A stretch of 64,000 nt of DNA from Leptasterias polaris (GCA_037783415.1 JAZGTN010000058.1:3632001-3696000), one strand, 5' to 3'; positions 10,150 to 22,624 are shown, counted from the stretch's first letter. The notes: generated by a model from the sequence alone, not told the origin. Numbers and translations are program-made.

Positions 10150-12290
10150 TTGTTAAAACACTAACAATTGTCGTTCTACAGTTACCAGAAATTCACTAGT
10201 GACATTAACGTAATTATCACTAAATGCACACCTACATATCTTACGGACCTTAAACACGTGATGATTTGGTTTCCACAATATGTAAATAGTTCGTTGTTGA
10301 AACGCCAACATTTGTCGTTCTGCAGTCACCACAAATCCACTGGTGAACTATACGTGATTTTCACTAACTGCACACCTCGGTATCTTACGAAGGTTGAACA
10401 CGTGATTATTTGGTTTCAACAATATGCGAATACTGCGTTGTTGAAACACCAACAAATCTGGTTTCCCAGTCACCACTAATCCACTGGTGTACTTTACGGG
10501 ATTTTCACTAAATGCAAACCTTGGTCTCTTACAGAGGTTGAACACGTGATTATTTGGTTTCAACAATATGTGAATACTGCGTTGTTGAAACACCAACAAA
10601 TCTGGTTTCCCAGTCACCACCAATCCACTGGTGTACTTTACGGGATTTTCACTAAATGCAAACCTTGGTCTCTTACAGAGGTTGAACACGTGATTATTTG
10701 GTTTCAACAATATGTGAATACTGCGTTGTTGAAACACCAACAAATCTGGTTTCCCAGTCACCACCAATCCACTGGTGAATCTTACGTGATTTTCACTAAA
10801 TGCACACCTACATATCTTACGCATGTAAAAGACGTGATTATTTGGTTTTCACAACATGCGAATAGTTTGTTGTTGAAACACCAACAAATCTGGTTTCCCA
10901 GTCACCACCAATCAATCCACTGGTGTACCTTACGGGATTTTCACTAAATGCAAACCTTGGTCTCTTACGGAGGTTGAACACGTGATTATTTGGTTTCAAC
11001 AATATGCGAATACTGCGTTGTTGAAACACCAACAAATCTGGTTTCCCAGTCACCACCAATCCACTGGTGAACCTTACGTGATTTTCACTAAATGCACACC
11101 TACATTTCATACGCATGTAAAAGACGTGATTGTTTGGTTTTCACAACATGCGAATAGTTTGTTGTTGAAACACCAACAAATCTGGTTTCCCAGTCACCAC
11201 CAATCCACTGGTGTACCTTACGGGATTTTCACTAAATGCAAACCTTGGTCTCTTACGGAGGTTGAACACGTGATTATTTGGTTTCAACAAGATGTGAATA
11301 CTGCGTTGTTGAAACACCAACAAATCTGGTTTCCCAGTCACCACCAATCCACTGGTGAATCTTACGTGATTTTCACTACATGCACACCTACATATCATAC
11401 GCATGTAAAAGACGTGATTATTTGGTTTTCACACCATGCGAATAGTTTGTTGTTGAAACACCAACAAATCTGGTTTCCCAGTCACCACCAGTCCACTGGT
11501 GTACCTGACGTGATTTTCACTAAATGCAAACCTTGGTCTCTTACGGAGGTAAAAAAACGTAATTATTTGGTTTCAACAATATACGAATACTGCGTTGTTA
11601 AAACACCAACAAATCTGGTTTCCCAGTCACCACCAATCAACTGGTGAACCTTACGTGATTTTCACTAAATGAACACCTACATATCTTACGCATGTAAAAG
11701 ACATGATTGTTTGGTTTTCACAACATGCGAATAGTTTGTTGTTGAAACACCAACAAATCTGGTTTCCCAGTCACCACCAATCCACTGGTGAACCTTACGT
11801 AATTTTCACTAAATGCAAACCTTGGTCTCTTACGGAGGTTAAACACGTGATTTTTTTTTTTCACAACATGCAAATAGTTTGTTGTTGAAACACCAACAAA
11901 TCTGGTTTCCCAGTCACCACCAATCGACTGGTGTACCGTTACGTGATTTTAACTTAATGCACACCTACATATCTTACGCATGTAAAACAAGACGTGATTA
12001 TTTGGTTTTCACAACATGCGAATAGTTTGTTGTTGAAACACCAACAAATCTGGTTTCCCAGTCACCACCAATCAACCGGTGAATTTTACGTGACTTTCAC
12101 GTAACTTTACGTGTGTATTAACACACCTGGTTTATTATACATACGTTAAACACGTATTTTTTGTTTTTGTTTTTTATAATATGCGAATAGTTTGTTGTTG
12201 AAACGCCAACAATTTTAGTTTTACAGTGACTACCAATCCACTGGCTGGTGAACTTTATACGTGATTTTCACTTAATGCACATCTCGGTAT
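10150..12290 (+). repeat. 144-bp minisatellite with alternating A/B units, about 14 copies
   Basis: The core GTTTCCCAGTCACCACCAAT recurs with anchors (the preceding CACCAAC) near 10447, 10591, 10735, 10879, 11027, 11171, 11315, 11459, 11604, 11748, 11891 and 12039. The spacing is therefore 143-148 bp. More divergent units lie at about 10159, 10303 and 12201. Two variants alternate: type A has CACACCTACATATCTTACGC, type B has CAAACCTTGGTCTCTTACGG. From about 10760 onward they alternate strictly, giving a 288-bp higher-order unit. Each unit has a TCACCA/TGGTGA inverted pair. Because 144 is divisible by 3, long spurious open frames arise on both strands; they are not genes. Confidence 0.95.
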
Positions 12291-12307
12291 CTTACGGATG
12301 TTTAAAC

Positions 12308-12562
12308 AATTGCGTGGTTTTTTTCTGTTACTTTGCGAACAACACGGTCGGCCATTTATGGGAGTCAAAAATTTGACTCCACATAAATGGCCGCCCGTGT
12401 TAGTTCACGATATAAAAGGAAAACCACGCAATTTCGAGGCGTATTTGTGTGGATCATTGTATTCTACTTTTTAAACATCTTTCTAACCATATGCATTTTA
12501 TAACAAACGGTTACAAATGCTTTTTATAGACCAACTCGTCCAATCCAAGGCAACGTGTCCCT
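12308..12562. mobile_element. Truncated TTAA-type MITE (same family as 42544-42949)
   Basis: Begins inside the element at AATTGCGTGGTT and contains the central palindrome GGAGTCAAAAATTTGACTCC (12360-12379). It ends in CAACGTGTCCCT followed by TTAA (12563-12566). The left half is absent; the sequence abuts the minisatellite directly. It matches the complete copy at 42544-42949 along its length. Confidence 0.85.
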
Positions 12563-12566
12563 TTAA

Positions 12567-13669
12567 CAAGCCCAGTGTGTTGGCCCATGGAGGAAGGAAG
12601 AGACCTATTTACAAATAACTCTAACAAGATCCTATAGCACAGAGATCCAAAGAAGTTAAGCGTTCCAAAGCATGTGTCTAAAATTGTACGCAATGTTAGC
12701 TATTGTTTCTAGTTATTTGGAAAAGTTTTTAAAAACATCGCGTTCGAACACAGACATCGTTTCGGCCAGTCAAACAATGCATATTCTTTTGAAAGTAAGA
12801 ATGAAGAAACGGTACAAATCTAAATAAATTCCAACTCTACTTTGATATGCATGTAATTACATCCATTTTCCAGATTGTCTCGTCCTCTCATCAGTAAAAA
12901 AAAAAATACTCTCGACATGAACGGTCATATTGCGTGTGTCATAGCTGGATAATGTTTTTGTTTGTTTACTCGTTTAATTTCTTCCGTTTATTTTTAAATA
13001 GTGTACCTCCTTTAGGTCAGTCATGGATACCAAATTTACTCCCCAAATCCCATTATTTCTTTATTCCTTCACGATAGTGTTTCCCTCGAGGGCATAGCCT
13101 AAAATAAAGCCTTTAGCATTGCTGACTGCTATTTGCATTACCCCCATTCCATTTTTCCCAAGTGAGAAGTTTATTACTCTTGGTTATATGCAAATTGTGA
13201 CCCCTGGTCCTTTCCCCAAAACCACAAGGTTTTTTTTCCACCTAAGACTTTTCAGTTGCAGACCGGCAGTGGGTTTTGTTTTCAAAGCTATTTGTGATTT
13301 AATTTGTAACTCGCTTTGATGCTGTGTTAGGTTTGTTGTTAGGGCCTATAGTTAATTTTATTGTTTTTGTTTTGTGTGTGAATTACAAGTATTTGAAATT
13401 ATGATATTTGGTTTATAACGGATTTCCGATTTGTTAAATGTTGAATCACATTTTTTTTAAAGAATACTTATTTCCTGTTCGAGTTCTAGTTGGGTTGAAT
13501 TTATTTGAATTCTTGTTTCTTTTCCATAACACTTTCAAGTGAAGTTTTGAGTTGATAAAATAAATCATTAACTTTTCAGTTCTTGTTACTAAAAGTGATA
13601 TGGTCTTATAAGACCACATTTTTATAAGAATATCGGCATAAAAAGATCTAGCAGTTTGTTGTGCATGGT
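12567..13669. other. Intergenic, no gene seen
   Basis: AT-rich sequence with short uninformative open frames on both strands. No recognisable repeat family, RNA gene or domain was seen. Confidence 0.4.
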
Positions 13670-14060
13670 AGGGATAGAAAAGGGCAGAAGAAATGTTCAA
13701 GCCTTATACTATTCGAGAAATAAATTAAGACTGTAACCCCTCAGTTTCCAAGTGTGGGTCAGAGCATTTTGTTTTGGGGGTGATGAAAGCTTTGTGCACA
13801 ATGATGGCCCTGCCACATTAGCCAAGTTTTAGTACAAGGAAACTTCCTTGCCAGCCTCTAATTTTTATGATTAGCAGGAAAAAACCGTTGTTTTCTATAG
13901 TTTTATTGAAGTTTGTATTATTTTTTACTGGGTTGTTCTGTTACTATTTTGGAAGGTCAAACTGTTTATTCACAATGATGCACATTGTACCAAGAACCCC
14001 CAATTCTCAACAATGGTTGGATCCTAAGCTAGCCCATAGAGACAAATCCATAGGTCGAGG
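13670..14060 (+). repeat. Dispersed repeat, copy 1 (copy 2 at 50345-50690)
   Basis: Shares diverged stretches with 50345-50690 in the same order and orientation: GGGATAGAAAAG, TTTCCAAGTGTGGGTC, the AATGATGGCCC region, CACAATGATGCACAT and CCATTCTCAACAATGG-like text. No coding potential is evident. Probably an old interspersed element of unknown class. Confidence 0.6.
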
Positions 14061-14328
14061 GCATTTGCTGAACAAGAAATTCGGTTTGTGACGCCCTAAC
14101 CTTGACCATTTCCATATGGCTGTGATCACGTGGTAACAGATTTGGCCTTTTCATTAGTGGCCACTAGACATGCCACGAAATTTGTATAAACTGAATTTTC
14201 AAACTGCCACTCGTTGTCCCGATGGATCGTCTCGACTGACTTTTCCAACAGTGACCTGTTTCGTGTCAAATCATTTCGATTCAAGATCCTCTGGTAGTTA
14301 TCCAACAACAACTCGCCATCTTTTCCAT

Positions 14329-15062
14329 TGTGGCGGTTGCAGCTTCTATATGCTTACAAAATGTCCTAATCTCAGAATGCTCAATAATGACTTCAGCAAT
14401 GTTCACTCTGTCAATTCACTTTGTTCATTAAAGCTGCTCCCTTGGTTTATTCTAGCTTGTAACTTCACAAATTCACAAGTTCAAGTGATCAATAATACAC
14501 TAATTCATAGTATAGTAGTTCTCTTAGTCTTATTCACTATTTAGTTGTTTCACTGTGTGTCACTGTGCTATCTTTCACTATTCACGTAAAAACTGCAATA
14601 AAAGAAATAAGAAATACAAATAACTAATCTGATTGGAACATGACTTAACCACCGAAAGACACTTTCATTTACATGTAATGCGAAGCAGAATACTAATAAT
14701 AAGCCTAAATAAAAGACGAGATCAAAGGTCATCTCAACGGTGAACGATATAGAGGAGGGTACATGTGACCGTACAACAACAACCCACATGTGCACTATAA
14801 CAACAAGAAAATCTGGCCCTAAAAAAGCCCTTAAATCCAACTTGGAAGTCAAAAGAACAATGGTAATATTTGCTAATAATCAAACTTTACTTTACCTCTG
14901 TCCTCGGGTCATGGGATTAAAAAGGACGCTCATATAAACTGGCAAAGAACTTCTGTAAATTACGACGGAGACAACGTGAGACCAACATAAAATGTCTATC
15001 TAACGTAAAGATGAAGGGCGCCACCAATCGTCCAAGCTTAGACTCATTCATCAGCAGTTACA
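14329..15062 (-). repeat. BEL/Pao 3' LTR (734 bp)
   Basis: Direct copy of 22625-23374. On the plus strand it begins TGTGGCGGTTGCAGC and ends CAGCAGTTACA. Compared with the other LTR it has one substitution (near 14597), a 2-bp gain near 14349, and lacks a 6-bp and a 12-bp segment. The 12-bp segment (GCGAAGCAGAAT) is a tandem duplicate in the other LTR. Confidence 0.95.
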
Positions 15063-15404
15063 TGGCTCCCCTAATTTGACCGTTCAAATTATCTCCAATA
15101 ACAACAACCAACAAATTGGTGAACCTAAAATCCAAGATGCAGAACTAGAAATATAAACCACTATACTACTGAAGTGAAGATCACAGTGTCCCTTTAAGTT
15201 CAGTTCTTTTAATCAGTCCTAGTCCTTTGGCTCCTCGTCGGGGCATCCCTGGTCCAACAGCAAAACAACCTTGTGGATAGGCCTCTCAAAGGTGGATCGA
15301 CCGGTTCGGAGCTTGACCTTCCTGGTGTGTCCATCTGGACTGTGGTGGGTCTCTACAACACGTGCTAGTTACCACTGGCATCGAGGAGTGGTGTCATCGA
15401 CCAT

Positions 15405-16945
15405 TATTATTATTATTATTTATGGTTTATTAAAATACTGCAATACAGCGGCTAAAAGCCGAAATGTACAGTTTACAAAAACAGTCATTAAAAATCTCAT
15501 AAAAGCACCAGCAATATTACATAAAAAGATTGAAATATCAAATAGTTATTAAGAAAAACACACACAACAAATTTGTGACAACACAATACTCAAAAAGCCA
15601 ACAAGTTTTGGTTAGATTCAAATTCACCCATTGCTCAAGATCAAAAGAGCCTGAAAAAATGTCAAAGTGGAGAAAAAGGCATCAAGTTGTAAACCAAAAT
15701 GCATGGCTATACATTAAAGTAATTATTATTGGAATTGAAATTATTACACTGCTAACTAAAGGAATGGCAAATCACAGTTGGCAAAATACAGAACAACTTT
15801 TGGTCATCCAATAAAACCAATTTACATTAAAACCATTAATTACTTTTATAGAAATTATTATTATGGGATGTTACCAAAAAAAAAAAAAAAAAAAACTGCC
15901 ATGGAGGATCAGCCAGATGTTCACAAAATGCGAACAAGAGACGGGATAGTGGAACGAGTGTACCTTTCAGTACGGCACTGGGGGATGCGAAGCCCGGTTA
16001 CTGTACTAGCTCGTAGTACCCTATTACCGACAGTTGCTTTTTCAGGGGGGAGCATGTTCCTAAATTTAATTGATCTAAGTAAGTTACTACCAAACTTAAT
16101 AAAAAGGTCTTCTCGTCTAGACTTGAGTGGTGAGATGCCTAGTAATTCAAGTGCCAAGGTATAGGAGTGATACTGATGACCAAGGATGATGCGGACGGCA
16201 CGCTTCTGAACATTTTCAACAGAAATGACCTGTCGCTCAGTAATGGAGCTGTGCCAAACTTGACTAGCATATTCTAGTATAGGTCTAATATAACAAGTAT
16301 AGACTGCCACCATGTCTGTTATAGGTACTTTGGATTTACGTAGTACGCACAAAGTGTACAACCTACGGGAAGCCTTAGAAACAATTTCCGCAATGTGTAT
16401 GTCCCATTTTAAGTTGTTTTGAACAGTCACACCAAGCAATTTAATTGAAGTTACACACTTGAGATCTATCGAATTGAGAGAAACTGAAGTTTGAGGTATA
16501 TTTCGCTTCAAAAAAGATATTGTCATTGTGCGGCATTTGTCAGGTTTGGGGAGCATATCATTACTACTACACCAGCAAGATAAATTATCAAGGTGAACTT
16601 GTATAGAAGATTGTTGATCATACTTAATAACTTCACCTAAAGTAAGATCGTCAACATACTTCCATCGCCCGCAGCTTCCAGTTGATGCATCATTGACCAA
16701 CACCAGAAACAAAATGGGTCCCAGTTTTGTACCTTGGGGTACACCACAGGAAATGTCCCGAGTGGTGGAAACCACACCATGGAGTTTAGTGTTCTGAGTT
16801 CGGTCAGTGAGGAAGCCGCAGACAGTGGGGATGATGGATCTTCTTACTCCAAATTGTATCAATTTATTAATCACAATGTTATGGTTAACCCGATCAAAGG
16901 CTTTGGTAAAGTCAACAGTACAGAGTTTGGCATAATGATTTGGTA
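15405..16945 (-). mobile_element. 5'-truncated LINE nested in the BEL integrase
   Basis: Flanked by ACCAT at 15400-15404 and 16946-16950, a probable 5-bp target duplication. The 3' end on the minus strand is an AAT/ATA microsatellite at about 15405-15420. The host integrase frame resumes in register across the insertion. A poly-A run on the plus strand (about 15877-15896) lies inside the element's 3' UTR. Confidence 0.85.
15921..16917 (-). pseudogene. Nested LINE reverse transcriptase fragment
   Basis: Begins at RT motif A (VDFTKAFDRV, about 16917-16888) with everything upstream missing. It continues with VPQGTKLGPILFL (motif B), WKYVDDLTLGE (catalytic YVDD instead of YADD), LPKPDKCRTM and KLLGVTVQNNLKWD, and the C-terminal RPILEYASQVWHSS region. 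The frame is open to 15921. The endonuclease and 5' part were lost, as usual for target-primed insertions. The clade is not assigned; it differs clearly from the LINE at 1-7 kb. Confidence 0.85.
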
Positions 16946-18293
16946 ACCATCATGACAATGTCGTTTTTCTTCAGACTTGGCTGGGACTTCTGCCACTTCT
17001 TTCGCTCTTGTAGGGTGGACAAGTACTCAATCTTCCAACGTGACCAAAACTGATTAGCCAGGTACTGGACTCTGCGCCATCGGCGTCTGCAATAGAGATC
17101 TTGTTTGACGAAGACTCCTGGTGGGGGAAGGACTACCTTACTTTTAAGCGTCAACAGTTGACTTGGTGTCAGCGATTCTTGAGCATCTGGACTGTTCATG
17201 TCCACATAGGTAAGGGGTCGGCTATTTACTACAGCTTCAGCCTCGATCATAAGGGTTCTCAACAGTTCGTCATCCAACTGTTGTCCGTGTTGCCGCAGCA
17301 AGGCTGACAGGGCATTTCTGATGGACCGGATCATTCGCTCCCATGCTCCTGCCATATGACTTGCAGCTGGAACATTCATGTTAAACATCACCCAGTCGCA
17401 ACTGTCCTTCAGAAGTTCTTGCGAAACCTTAAACTGATCCATCTCAGCAAGGGCGACTTCAAGCTCGTTTTTTCCACCAATGAAATTCGTGCCCCTATCA
17501 GACCGCAGCTGTCTTACTGGTCCTCTCCTACAAGTAAATCTTCGGTAGGCATTCAAGAACGAGTCGGTGCTCAGTGAATTGGCTGTCTCCATGTGAACTG
17601 CACGCGATGCCATGCAGGTGAAGATTACTCCCCATCGTTTAAGCTCTTTGCGCCCGTCTTTGATAAAAAAGGGACCAAAGTAGTCAACAGCGCTATAAGT
17701 GAAGGGCGGAGATGGGTCTAGTCTGTCCTTCGGTAGGTCGGCCATCTTTTGCACACAGGGTGCACGTCTGAGTTTCCGGCAGGTTACACACTTCCAAACA
17801 TGGCCAGTAACAGCAGCTCGTGCTCCTACAATCCAGAATCCGGCTTGGCGGATGTTATTCAATGTTACACCACGCCCAGAGTGACAACTTTGAACATGAT
17901 AATGTTCAATCACGAGGTCCGTCACGTGGCCACGTTGTGGGAGCAGGATTGGATGTTTGATCTCATTAGGTGCTGATGCATGCTTGATGCGTCCACCTGT
18001 CCTCAGCAATCTATTTTCATCTATGATTGGATCAAGCATATACAGAGGACTGCTCTTGCTCACAGATTTTCCTGCACTGTGTTTGTTGTCATCAGGGAAG
18101 CCATCTGATTTGTTGAGTGCTTGAATTTCCTTCAAGAAGGCTTCTTCTTGTACCAGCCTCAGTATCAGTCGTTCTGCCTGTTGCAGATCATCCACAATGA
18201 TGGGGGTTTCTGCATCACGTGTAGTCGTAGATGTCTTAAAGCATTTATCTCTAATCTTCCTCACGTAACGCTGGCAGATCGCTACTGCTCGTT

Positions 18294-20307
18294 TCAGGCG
18301 AAACCAGTTAGAGAAGTACTTGAATCTTTCAAGCATGCTTGGGTAATTTGGTGCTTCGGCCTGTACGTTGAATACAGATACCCTTTTACTTCAGGATCAT
18401 TTGGACTGAGCTCAAAATGTCCAGTATCAGGTTGAGGGATTTTAGTTTCTTGCAGGAAATCTGGACCATTCCACCATAGTTTGCTCTTGATGAAAGACTC
18501 TGCCGAAAGACCTCTGGACGCAGCATCTGCTGGGTTGACCTTAGTATCAACATGTCGCCAATCGTCAGGGGTACTGTAATCTCTTATCTTCTGTATGCGG
18601 TTAGCGACAAAGATGTGAAACCTCTTGCTGTCATTAGCAATATATCCAAGCACAACTCTGCTATCAGTGTAAAAGAACTGAGTCAAATCGCTGTACTCCA
18701 ATTCCTTGGTCAGAAATGCGCTGACTTTCACGGAGATGACTGCTGCCGTGAGTTCCAGTCGGGGAATGGTAACTGGCTTCGATGGAGTTACTCTGGACTT
18801 TCCCATGACCAGAGTTGTGCTTACACTTCCATTTTCATCTACCAGACGCAAGTAGCTGCACTGACCGTAGCCATCAATACTGGCATCAGAAAAGTGGTGT
18901 AATTCTGCAGACTTGATGTCAGTAAAATCTTGGGGCTTGTAGCATCGGGGAATTCGAAGTGAGGCCAAGTGTTGGATGTCATTCCTCCACTTGTCCCACT
19001 CTGCACTGATTTCCTCAGAGATTGGGTCGTCCCATCCGTACCCATCACGGCATAACGTCTGAAGGATGCGTTTTCCGATGAGCAAAACTGGTGCCACAAG
19101 GCCGAGAGGGTCAAATATGGAACTGACGCTTGACATGATACCTCTACGTGTGAGTGGTTTGTCACTGAAGTGAACTCTAAACTGGAATGCATCTGATTCC
19201 ACACACCATTGCACACCCAAAGTGCGCTCAATAGGAAGGCTTTCTGTGAAGACATCAACATTCTGGACGTCTTTGGCACGTTCACTGGGGGGTATGGAAT
19301 GAAGAACTGCCTTGTCATTAGAGATGAACTTGTGTAGGTGGAATCCACTCAGCTGACACAATCGTCTGGAGTCCTCTATCAATTTCAAGGCTTCCTTGGG
19401 GGTGGTGACCGACTTTAGTCCATCGTCAACATAGAAGTCCTTGCGTACGAAGTTTGCTGCTGCAATACCGCAACTCTCTTCATATGTATCAGCGGCACAC
19501 TTTAGTGCAAAGTTTGCACAGCCTGGGGAAGATGTTGCGCCGAACAAGTGTACCTTCATGCGGTAGTCAACTGGTGTCTGATTCATATCGCCTGATGGCC
19601 ACCATAAAAATCTCAGGTAGTTGCGGTCTTCGCGGTTGACGCCAACTTGGTGGAACATACCTTCGATGTCACATGTAAAGGCAATGTGGTCCTTTCGAAA
19701 CCGGCATAGCACGCCAACAAGGTTGTTTGTCATATCGGGCCCCTGCAGCAGGTGACGGTTCAGGACTTCACCCTCAAATTCGGAACTGCAGTCAAAAAAC
19801 AATCCTTATCTTATTCGGCTTTTTGGGATGATACACTCCATGGTGTGGTATGTACCACACAGTCTTGTCGAGGTTCAATTCATCATCTGGGACCTTCTCT
19901 GCATAGTCCTTATCAAGAATGTTGTCCATAAAGGTTTTGTAGTCATCTCGATACTTGCCGTTGCCTAGCATCCTTTTCTTCAGCTGGTTTAGCCGTCTCA
20001 TTGCTACTGGCCTATTATTGGGAAGCTGTACGTTGTTTGTTTTGAGAGGGAGGGGCATCTCAAAATGGCCATCATCACGTCTGTGGATTCCATCCTCCAT
20101 TTTCTTTATGAACCTTCGGTCATCGTGAGAAGCCACTTCTTCTGTGTGTCTTTCATTGAAGTCAACTTCAAACATTCTGGTGACTTGGAGAGGGCTCACT
20201 TCTTTCACTTGAGTTCGAAAGGCGAAGTGGTTTCGTGACTCCAGTGATGTAGTTGAAAATCCACAAGTATTGTTGTAGTTACTGCCCTGTCGCATCATTC
20301 CTATCAC
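18294..20307 (-). pseudogene. BEL/Pao reverse transcriptase and RNase H, frameshifted
   Basis: Two overlapping frames (20307-19792 and 19802-18294) together cover the polymerase. The first includes VWYIPHHGVYHPKKP and IRIVF; the frame slips in a run of six T near 19797. The second has CDIEGMFHQV (motif A), FGATSSPGCANF (motif B), FYVDDGLKS (catalytic YVDD) and an RNase H domain with HHFSDAS, TIPRLELTAAV, YTDSRVVLGY and VNPADAASRG. Another slip occurs at about 18370 before the integrase. The homopolymer position of the first break is also a typical site for sequencing error. Confidence 0.9.
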
Positions 20308-21176
20308 TCCCCATCCGAGGGCTGTTCGGACTGCATATCTTCCTCTCCATGGACGACATTTCTCGGCTTAATGGCGCGTGTTGCATTGCAACCAATCAGA
20401 AGGCCGATCTCGGTTTCACTCAGGTAGGGGGGTAGCAGTTTAGCAACTTGCTTCAAATGAGGCCACTCCTTCACTGTTGCAGACTTCGGTATTTGATCAC
20501 GGTTTGCGTTGATCGATTCCCTTGAATAGGTGCCTGGCAACTCTATCTCTGTGTTCTCGGACAATCCCTTGACAGTGAGACCATATACCTTTCTGGCTGA
20601 AATGGTACCTGTCGCTAGTACTGTAGACAAATTTAACTTGACTGCTTCTCCATCAATTCCGAGTCTGTCCAGTGTCCAGTCTGAGATGAAGCAAGAGTTT
20701 GAATGTTCATCCAAAAGTGCATACACTATCACCTTTGTGTCAGGATCTTCATTGTGGTGAACAACTACAGGAACGATGAGTGTGTGAGAACAACTTTCAT
20801 CGATATCAAATGTCTGGACTCTGTGTGTGGTTGATTGTATGACAATTACTTCTTTGTCATCGGAGTCATCTTTGATTTGCTTCTCTGGCATGGCTTTGGA
20901 ATAGTCATGCAGCAAAGTAGGGTGGAAGCGCCCACAGTTGGCACATTGTTTCTTGCGCCGGCAATCTTTTCTTCTGTGACCCCATTTCAGACATCCAAAG
21001 CAAAGGCCATTCTTCTTGATGAAGTCTTGTCGCTCAGCGAGGCTCATTGCAATGAAACTGCTACATGACTCGATTATGTGTTGACTCTTACAAAGGGGGC
21101 AAGTCGCTTTGGAAGATGCGTCAGATGACGAGGGGGTGTCACCTTTCTGAGAACTGCTCTCTCTTCTTATTGGCAT
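20304..21176 (-). pseudogene. BEL/Pao zinc knuckle and aspartic protease-like region
   Basis: The N-terminal part has Cys/His clusters typical of BEL gag-pol: CPLCKSQH, then LCFGCLKWGHRRKDC and CANCGRFHPTLLH. Further on, VYALLDEHSNSCFIS lies where the retropepsin active site is expected. The canonical D-S/T-G is replaced here by D-E-H-S. The following frame break near 20340 separates this ORF from the RT, whose upstream motif GWGVIG is in another frame. Processing of the element's polyprotein would be its role. Given the breaks, function in this copy is doubtful. Confidence 0.8.
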
Positions 21177-21199
21177 TTCATCTGCCTTTGAGGCAAATG

Positions 21200-22601
21200 A
21201 TCTACATGTAGCTGTTCCCGGCTTGGTATACCTCGTGTGTTTTGTCTCCTCCTTCTTGTCCTCGTTTGGTTTCTGATGGAGGGGCTACATGCGATACGGG
21301 CCTCCTTGGAAATGAACTTGCACAGCTCAGCGAAGCTTGGGTAATCGTCTACTTCAGTATCCGTCTTGCCGTATACATATTGATCAACGTAAGCGGAGCC
21401 ATCTGCCCTGTGTATGCCTCGGCAGTTTCTCTAAAATCTTCTTATGTTCGACGGGGTCGTCGAGAACCCTCAACTGGCTCAAGGTTGACATCGCTGTTTC
21501 ACATTGGAAAAGGAAGTCTGACAGATTGCGAAGTCCCTTTCCATCATCATGTTTTACAATTGGCCATTTGTTTATCCTCTCACGGTAGGTGTTCGCAGCC
21601 AGCAACTTGTTTCCGTATCGTTGCATTAGAAGTTTCTTTGCCTTCTGGTATGCATCGTCACTGTTCAAAGCAAGAAGTCCCTTGATGCACTCTCGTGCTT
21701 CACCAGCCGTGTATCTGCCCAGGTAGTAGAGGCGGTCGATTGCCGTTGAATAACGCTGCTCTACAAGAACGGAAAACGAGTTCATCCATACTGGAAAGTC
21801 GAATACGCTCCCTTTAAATACTTCAGGCTCTTTTCGGGGCAGTTTATCCTCTCTGTGCATTAGTACATCTGCCAGTGCTGTGATTGCGCTTGACACATCA
21901 TTTCTGGGTACATCACTGGTCTGCATAGAAAGAACTGCATCAGTTAAATTGGGCTTATATGATACCAACATTCCAGTCGGCGCCGTATCGATGGGGCTTG
22001 AGGTTTTGGGGAAGATGTCGTCATTGATAATTTCATCTTGGGTTGCATTGTCAGGATTGGGTTGGCATGTAGGATGTTGTGGCCTGTCATTTGATGTATT
22101 CCCAGCAATTGCCTCGGTAAATGGCCCATCAAGTGTTGAAGGGGGGACACTTACATCAGGTGTTTTTTCAGCAATTGTCTCTGTAAATGGCCCATCAAGT
22201 GTTGGAGGGGGGACACTTACATCCGTTAACTCTGGCTTGGTGGGCTGAAAAGACTCACCATCATACTTGTCTAGCACTTCAAGCCTTGCACTGCTTACAT
22301 CAATCTCTGTCTGAAGTTTCAACTGGTTCAGCTGTCTTTCAACTTTAAGGCGGGAAAGTTCTACTTCCTGCATGAGTCTTTGTCTTTCCATTTCTAGTGT
22401 TTGTCTTGACACTTCCAACTCATGCTCTTGGCTCAATGCAGCAGATCGCATTGTAAGCTCTGCTCGCTTCTGCTCCTCCTCTAAACGCAGCAGCTCCATG
22501 TGGGAAAGTCTGGAGCTGGCTCTGGAACTGCGGGATCGTCTACTGCCATGGCTTAGAACTGAAGCCGAATCTCCGATTTTCATATCATCTGCATCTATCA
22601 T
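21200..22601 (-). pseudogene. BEL/Pao gag, frameshifted
   Basis: The ATG at 22599-22601 opens a frame 23 nt after the 5' LTR. An N-terminal Ser/Arg-rich stretch is followed by a long charged coiled-coil-like region (LEEEQKRAELTMRS onward) and a Pro-rich spacer that repeats VSVPPxTLDGPF twice. A conserved capsid-like region follows, including KEPEVFKGSVFDFPVW, a signature-like segment of BEL/Pao gag proteins. The frame stops at 21384. Capsid-like sequence (YVYGKTDTEVDDYPSF) continues in another frame and shifts again before the zinc-knuckle ORF, so at least two indels break it. Confidence 0.8.
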
Positions 22602-22624
22602 CTTATCCCAAGAAGAGTTTTTAC

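Larger units (their letters stand above)
15200..18385 (-). pseudogene. BEL/Pao integrase, interrupted by a LINE and a stop codon
   Basis: The frame from 18336 shows a zinc-binding H2C2 region (HYHVQSCHSG then WKCVTCRKL). A DDE core follows: SAVDYFGPF (first Asp), QLRSDRGTNF (second Asp) and GAWERMIRSIRNAL (Glu). The Arg/Trp-rich C-terminal region RRRWRRVQYLANQFW comes next. The frame is cut at about 16946 by the nested LINE and resumes beyond it at about 15399, where DDTTPRC and LRTGRSTFERPIHK follow in the same frame. In that remainder a TAA at 15369-15371 (minus strand) stops translation. Confidence 0.9.

Noticed and set aside
10168..11888. Long open frames on both strands across the 144-bp array
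   Set aside because: The repeat length is a multiple of three, so any open frame in one unit stays open in all. The peptides simply repeat, and both strands are open equally.
10150..12290. CRISPR-like array
   Set aside because: Units of 144 bp vary along their whole length and have no short conserved repeat with unique spacers; the genome is eukaryotic.
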